Shown: positions 60,931-64,000 of the stretch, in pieces | Layout: each line of letters begins with the position of its first letter | How positions within the stretch are numbered: the first letter of the stretch is position 1 | Source of the DNA: an uncultured Eubacteriales bacterium | GTDB lineage: Bacteria; Bacillota; Clostridia; Oscillospirales; Acutalibacteraceae | Assembly (NCBI GenBank): GCA_934454655.1 | Contig: CAKSFK010000004.1 | Location: 1-64,000 of the forward strand | Direction of reading: 5' to 3' | DNA: 64,000 nucleotides | Notes under the pieces: generated by a model | What the model saw: only the letters and a program-made list of their open reading frames with translations | Told to the model about the DNA's origin: nothing | Databases searched by the model: none | Position numbers and translations under genes: made by a program

Positions 60931-62619
60931 ATGTCATTGTTGGTTAAAAAAGCTAAGGAACAGGTTGCGGCGATTATAAACAATGCGGCGTACGCGGCAA
61001 TTGAAAAGGGCTTGCTTGAAAATGCCGAATGCGGCGAATTTACGGTTACCGCGCCGTCAAGCAGAGAACACGGCGATTATGCCGCTAACGCGGCGCTGGT
61101 GTGGGCAAAGGCATTTCACAAATCACCGCGGCAGATAGCGGAGATACTGTCGGGCGAATTTAAACTTGACGGGACGTATATAGGCAAATACGAAATTGCA
61201 GGCCCGGGATTTATCAACTTCTTTTTATCGGACAGCTATTATGCCGATATTCTTGAGGATGTTGATAGAAGAAAAGCCGACTACGGCAAAAGCGATTTCG
61301 GCGGCGGCAAACGCATTTTGGTTGAATTTGTTTCCGCGAACCCGACAGGACCTATGCACATAGGCAATGCGCGCGGCGGCGCTTTGGGAGATTGCCTTGC
61401 GGCTGTGCTTGAAGCCGCAGGCTATTATGTTGAAAGAGAATTTTATATAAACGACGCCGGCAACCAGATAAACAAATTTGCGCTTTCGCTTGATCTGCGG
61501 TATAAACAGCTGTTTGAGGACGGAATTGAAATGCCGGAGGACTCTTACCACGGCGAGGATATTGTTAATCACGCAAAAGCGTTTGCCGAAATTCACGGCG
61601 ACGGTTATATGAACAAAAGCGAAGGGGAACGCCGTAAAGCACTTGTGGATTTTGCTTTGCCTAAAAATATACAGGGTCTTAAGGATGACCTTGCTAAGTA
61701 CAGAATACATTACGATACTTGGTTTAAAGAAAGCACCCTGCACGAAAACGGCGAAACAAAGCGTATTATAGAGCTGCTTAAAGAAAGCGGGCACACATAT
61801 GAATCGGAGGGGGCGCTGTGGTTCCGCGCAACCGAATTCGGATGCGACAAGGATTTTGTGCTTGTTCGCGCAAACGGCTTCCCGACATATGTTGTGCCGG
61901 ATATTGCCTACCACTATAACAAGCTTGTCACAAGAAAATTTGACCGTGCAATTGACGTTCTGGGCGCGGACCACCACGGATATGTACCGAGGCTCAAAGC
62001 GGCGCTTACGGCGCTCGGCGTGGATGCCGACAGGCTTGACGCCGTTCTTATGCAGATGGTAAGGCTTGTGCGTGACGGTGAGGTTATTAAGGCTTCAAAG
62101 CGTTCGGGCAAGGCAATAACTCTTGTAACGCTTCTCGACGAGGTTCCGATTGATGCCGCGCGGTTTTTCTTCAACCTGCGCGAGCCGAACAGCCATTTTG
62201 ATTTTGACCTTGACCTTGCGGTTAATGAGTCAAGCTCGAACCCGGTCTACTATGTTCAGTACGCGCACGCGCGTATTTGCAGTATTTTCCGCAACCTGAA
62301 AGCGGAGGGGATTGAGCGCAGAGCCTGCACGCCGGACGAGCTTGAAAAACTGAACACACCCGAGGAAAAGGAGCTGATACTTCATATATCGGCTCTTACG
62401 GAGGAGATCGTTCAGGCGGCAAAGACATACGACCCCGCAAGAATTACCCACTATGTTCTGGAACTTGCGACAAAGTTTCACAAATTTTATGCCGCCTGCC
62501 GCGTTAAGGGAATAGACGAGCCGCTTATGCAGGCAAGACTTACTTTGTGCGCGGCTGCCGGAACGGTTATTAAAAACGTTCTTACACTGATGAAGATAGA
62601 CGCTCCCGAGAAAATGTGA
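60931..62619 (+). CDS. argS: arginyl-tRNA synthetase
   Basis: ArgS charges tRNA-Arg. The 562-residue protein has the N-terminal Arg-S additional domain (about 1-115), the HIGH-type motif in SANPTGPMHIGNARGG near 130-145, DVLGADHHGYVPRLKAAL, the KMSKS-like region VIKASKRSGKA, and the anticodon-binding DALR domain (about 445-562). The start ATG directly follows the DUF1934 stop codon. Confidence 0.96.
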   Translation: MSLLVKKAKEQVAAIINNAAYAAIEKGLLENAECGEFTVTAPSSREHGDYAANAALVWAKAFHKSPRQIAEILSGEFKLDGTYIGKYEIAGPGFINFFLSDSYYADILEDVDRRKADYGKSDFGGGKRILVEFVSANPTGPMHIGNARGGALGDCLAAVLEAAGYYVEREFYINDAGNQINKFALSLDLRYKQLFEDGIEMPEDSYHGEDIVNHAKAFAEIHGDGYMNKSEGERRKALVDFALPKNIQGLKDDLAKYRIHYDTWFKESTLHENGETKRIIELLKESGHTYESEGALWFRATEFGCDKDFVLVRANGFPTYVVPDIAYHYNKLVTRKFDRAIDVLGADHHGYVPRLKAALTALGVDADRLDAVLMQMVRLVRDGEVIKASKRSGKAITLVTLLDEVPIDAARFFFNLREPNSHFDFDLDLAVNESSSNPVYYVQYAHARICSIFRNLKAEGIERRACTPDELEKLNTPEEKELILHISALTEEIVQAAKTYDPARITHYVLELATKFHKFYAACRVKGIDEPLMQARLTLCAAAGTVIKNVLTLMKIDAPEKM

Positions 62620-62635
62620 TTTGGAGATTATGAAA

Positions 62636-64000
62636 ATGGATAAAACACAGAAGAACCTTACAATGATAATGGATCTCTATGAGCTTACGATGTCAAACGG
62701 TATTTTTGACAGCGATATGCGCGACGAAATAACATATTTCGATATGTTTTTCCGCCGTGTGCCGGATGACGGCGGCTATGCGATTATTGCGGGAATCGAA
62801 CAGCTTATTGAGTATATGAACGACCTAAGGTTTGATGACGGCGATATTGAATATTTAAAGAACCTTAATCTGTTTTCAAACGACTTCATAGAGTATTTAC
62901 GCAACTTCAAGTTTACCTGTGATGTCTGGGCAATGCCCGAGGGTACCGTGATTTTCCCGCACGAACCCATTGTTACCGTAAGAGGACCCGCAATGCAGGC
63001 TATGATGCTTGAAACGATGCTGCTGCTGACGGTTAACCATCAGTCGCTTATTGCAACGAAGGCAAACCGCATTACAAGGGCGGCACAGGGCAGACCCGTT
63101 ATGGAATTCGGCGCGCGGCGCGCTCACGGCTACGGCGCGGCGTATTACGGCGCCAGAGCCGCCATTATCGGCGGCTGCGCGGGTACATCCTGTCTGCTCA
63201 CCGCAAAGGACTTCGGAGTTCCGGCGTCCGGAACAATGGCGCACAGCTGGGTTCAGCTTTTTGATGATGAATACACGGCGTTTAAAACCTATGCCGAAAA
63301 ATATCCCGACAGCTGTATGCTGCTTGTTGATACCTACAATGTGCTTAAATCCGGTATACCGAACGCAATAAAGGTGTTTGACGATGTGCTGAAACCGCTC
63401 GGCAAGCGCCCGTTGGGAATAAGAATTGACAGCGGCGATATTACCTATATAACCAAGCGCGCGCGCAAAATGCTGGATGATGCGGGATATGAGGATTGCA
63501 AGATATGCATTTCAAACTCGCTTGATGAGTATCTTATACGGGATATGATCTTCCAAGGCGCTCAGGTTGACAGCTACGGCGTCGGCGAAAGACTGATAAC
63601 CGCGTCAAGCGAGGCGGTTTTCGGTGGGGTTTACAAGCTTGCCGCGGTTGAGAAAAGCGGTGAAATTGTGCCGAAGATAAAAATAAGCGAAAATCCGGCA
63701 AAAATCACACTTCCGGGCGTTAAAATACCGTGGAGGCTTTACGACCGCGAAACAGGCAAGGCAATTGCCGATGTTATAACGCTGGGCGATGAAAAAATAG
63801 ACTCAAACGAGCCTTACGAAATATTTGATCCCGAGCATACGTGGAAGCGCAAGGTCGTTACCGATTTTGTTGCCAAAAAGCTTCAGGTTAAAATATTTGA
63901 AAAGGGCAAACAGGTTTATTTCTCACCCACGGTAAAGGAAATTGCGAAATACCGCGCGGAACAGGTTGAGTCATTGTGGGACGAGGTTAAGCGCTTTGAA
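62636..64000 (+). CDS. pncB: nicotinate phosphoribosyltransferase (3'-truncated by window end)
   Basis: PncB joins nicotinate to PRPP in NAD salvage. The visible 455 codons have no stop before the window ends, so the gene is partial. Family features are MDLYELTMSNGIF, TYFDMFFRRVPDDGGYAI, EFGARRAHGYGAA (with the phosphorylated-His-type HG), ASGTMAHSWVQ and DSGDITY. GGAG lies 9 nt before ATG 62636; an ATG at 62630 is also in frame. It lies 16 bp after argS and likely shares its transcript. About 480 residues are expected in full. Confidence 0.93.
   Translation, partial: MDKTQKNLTMIMDLYELTMSNGIFDSDMRDEITYFDMFFRRVPDDGGYAIIAGIEQLIEYMNDLRFDDGDIEYLKNLNLFSNDFIEYLRNFKFTCDVWAMPEGTVIFPHEPIVTVRGPAMQAMMLETMLLLTVNHQSLIATKANRITRAAQGRPVMEFGARRAHGYGAAYYGARAAIIGGCAGTSCLLTAKDFGVPASGTMAHSWVQLFDDEYTAFKTYAEKYPDSCMLLVDTYNVLKSGIPNAIKVFDDVLKPLGKRPLGIRIDSGDITYITKRARKMLDDAGYEDCKICISNSLDEYLIRDMIFQGAQVDSYGVGERLITASSEAVFGGVYKLAAVEKSGEIVPKIKISENPAKITLPGVKIPWRLYDRETGKAIADVITLGDEKIDSNEPYEIFDPEHTWKRKVVTDFVAKKLQVKIFEKGKQVYFSPTVKEIAKYRAEQVESLWDEVKRFE

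Overview
The window looks like a chromosomal segment of a Gram-positive gut or rumen Clostridia, most likely of the Oscillospirales/Ruminococcaceae type. The evidence is gene content and order (nusB-xseA-xseB-ispA-dxs-tlyA-nadK-argR-recN), GGAGG-type ribosome binding sites, a glmS ribozyme, lipoprotein signal peptides, a type I dockerin and AraC-controlled glycan genes. Species identity is inference from family knowledge; no database was searched.

Layout. (1) 1-892: the end of a prophage-like segment (holin, terminators, a tRNA 3'-end-like sequence that could be an attachment site). (2) 893-5514, minus strand: guaA, glmS with its self-cleaving glmS ribozyme leader, and a PHP-type histidinol phosphatase. 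(3) 5643-7233: mgtE behind a structured leader. (4) 7274-16868: one tightly packed plus-strand housekeeping operon from nusB to tyrS. (5) 16869-17253: a mosaic of nested inverted repeats. (6) 17262-22216: a minus-strand amidase, divergent from a second housekeeping operon (DUF951, prfA, Sua5/TsaC, coaE, M18 aminopeptidase). (7) 22305-24158: a small Cys-rich membrane protein, then a 285-bp array of hairpins, then an FAD oxidoreductase (minus). (8) 24175-59261: an accessory glycan-utilisation region. (9) 59263-64000: tRNA-Lys, murI, DUF1934, argS and a truncated pncB.

The accessory region reads as a Gram-positive polysaccharide utilisation locus. A deacetylase lipoprotein and an FAD oxidoreductase run leftward. 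Divergent from them an AraC-type regulator begins a rightward run of a dockerin-bearing multidomain protein, three GH16 modules, a GH5, two solute-binding proteins (one fused to carbohydrate-binding-like domains), two MalFG-type permease pairs, a 1796-residue surface protein with tandem repeats, an NHL-Yip1 membrane protein, a DUF5696 lipoprotein and finally a GH3. GH16 + GH5 + GH3 suggests beta-1,3- or mixed-linkage beta-glucan. Extracellular GH16 enzymes would cut the polymer, the ABC systems would import long oligosaccharides, and cytoplasmic GH16, GH5 and GH3 would finish degradation. No ABC ATPase is encoded here.

The most striking observation is an A10 homopolymer at 30070-30079 that puts the CBM/dockerin half of the large secreted protein out of frame with its GH16-deacetylase half. 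A paralogous lipoprotein at 39405 shows that the domains on either side of the A-run belong in one chain. The region also holds decay products: a GH36 alpha-galactosidase reduced to its two ends, and an IS3-type relic joined to the first codons of a second FAD oxidoreductase gene.
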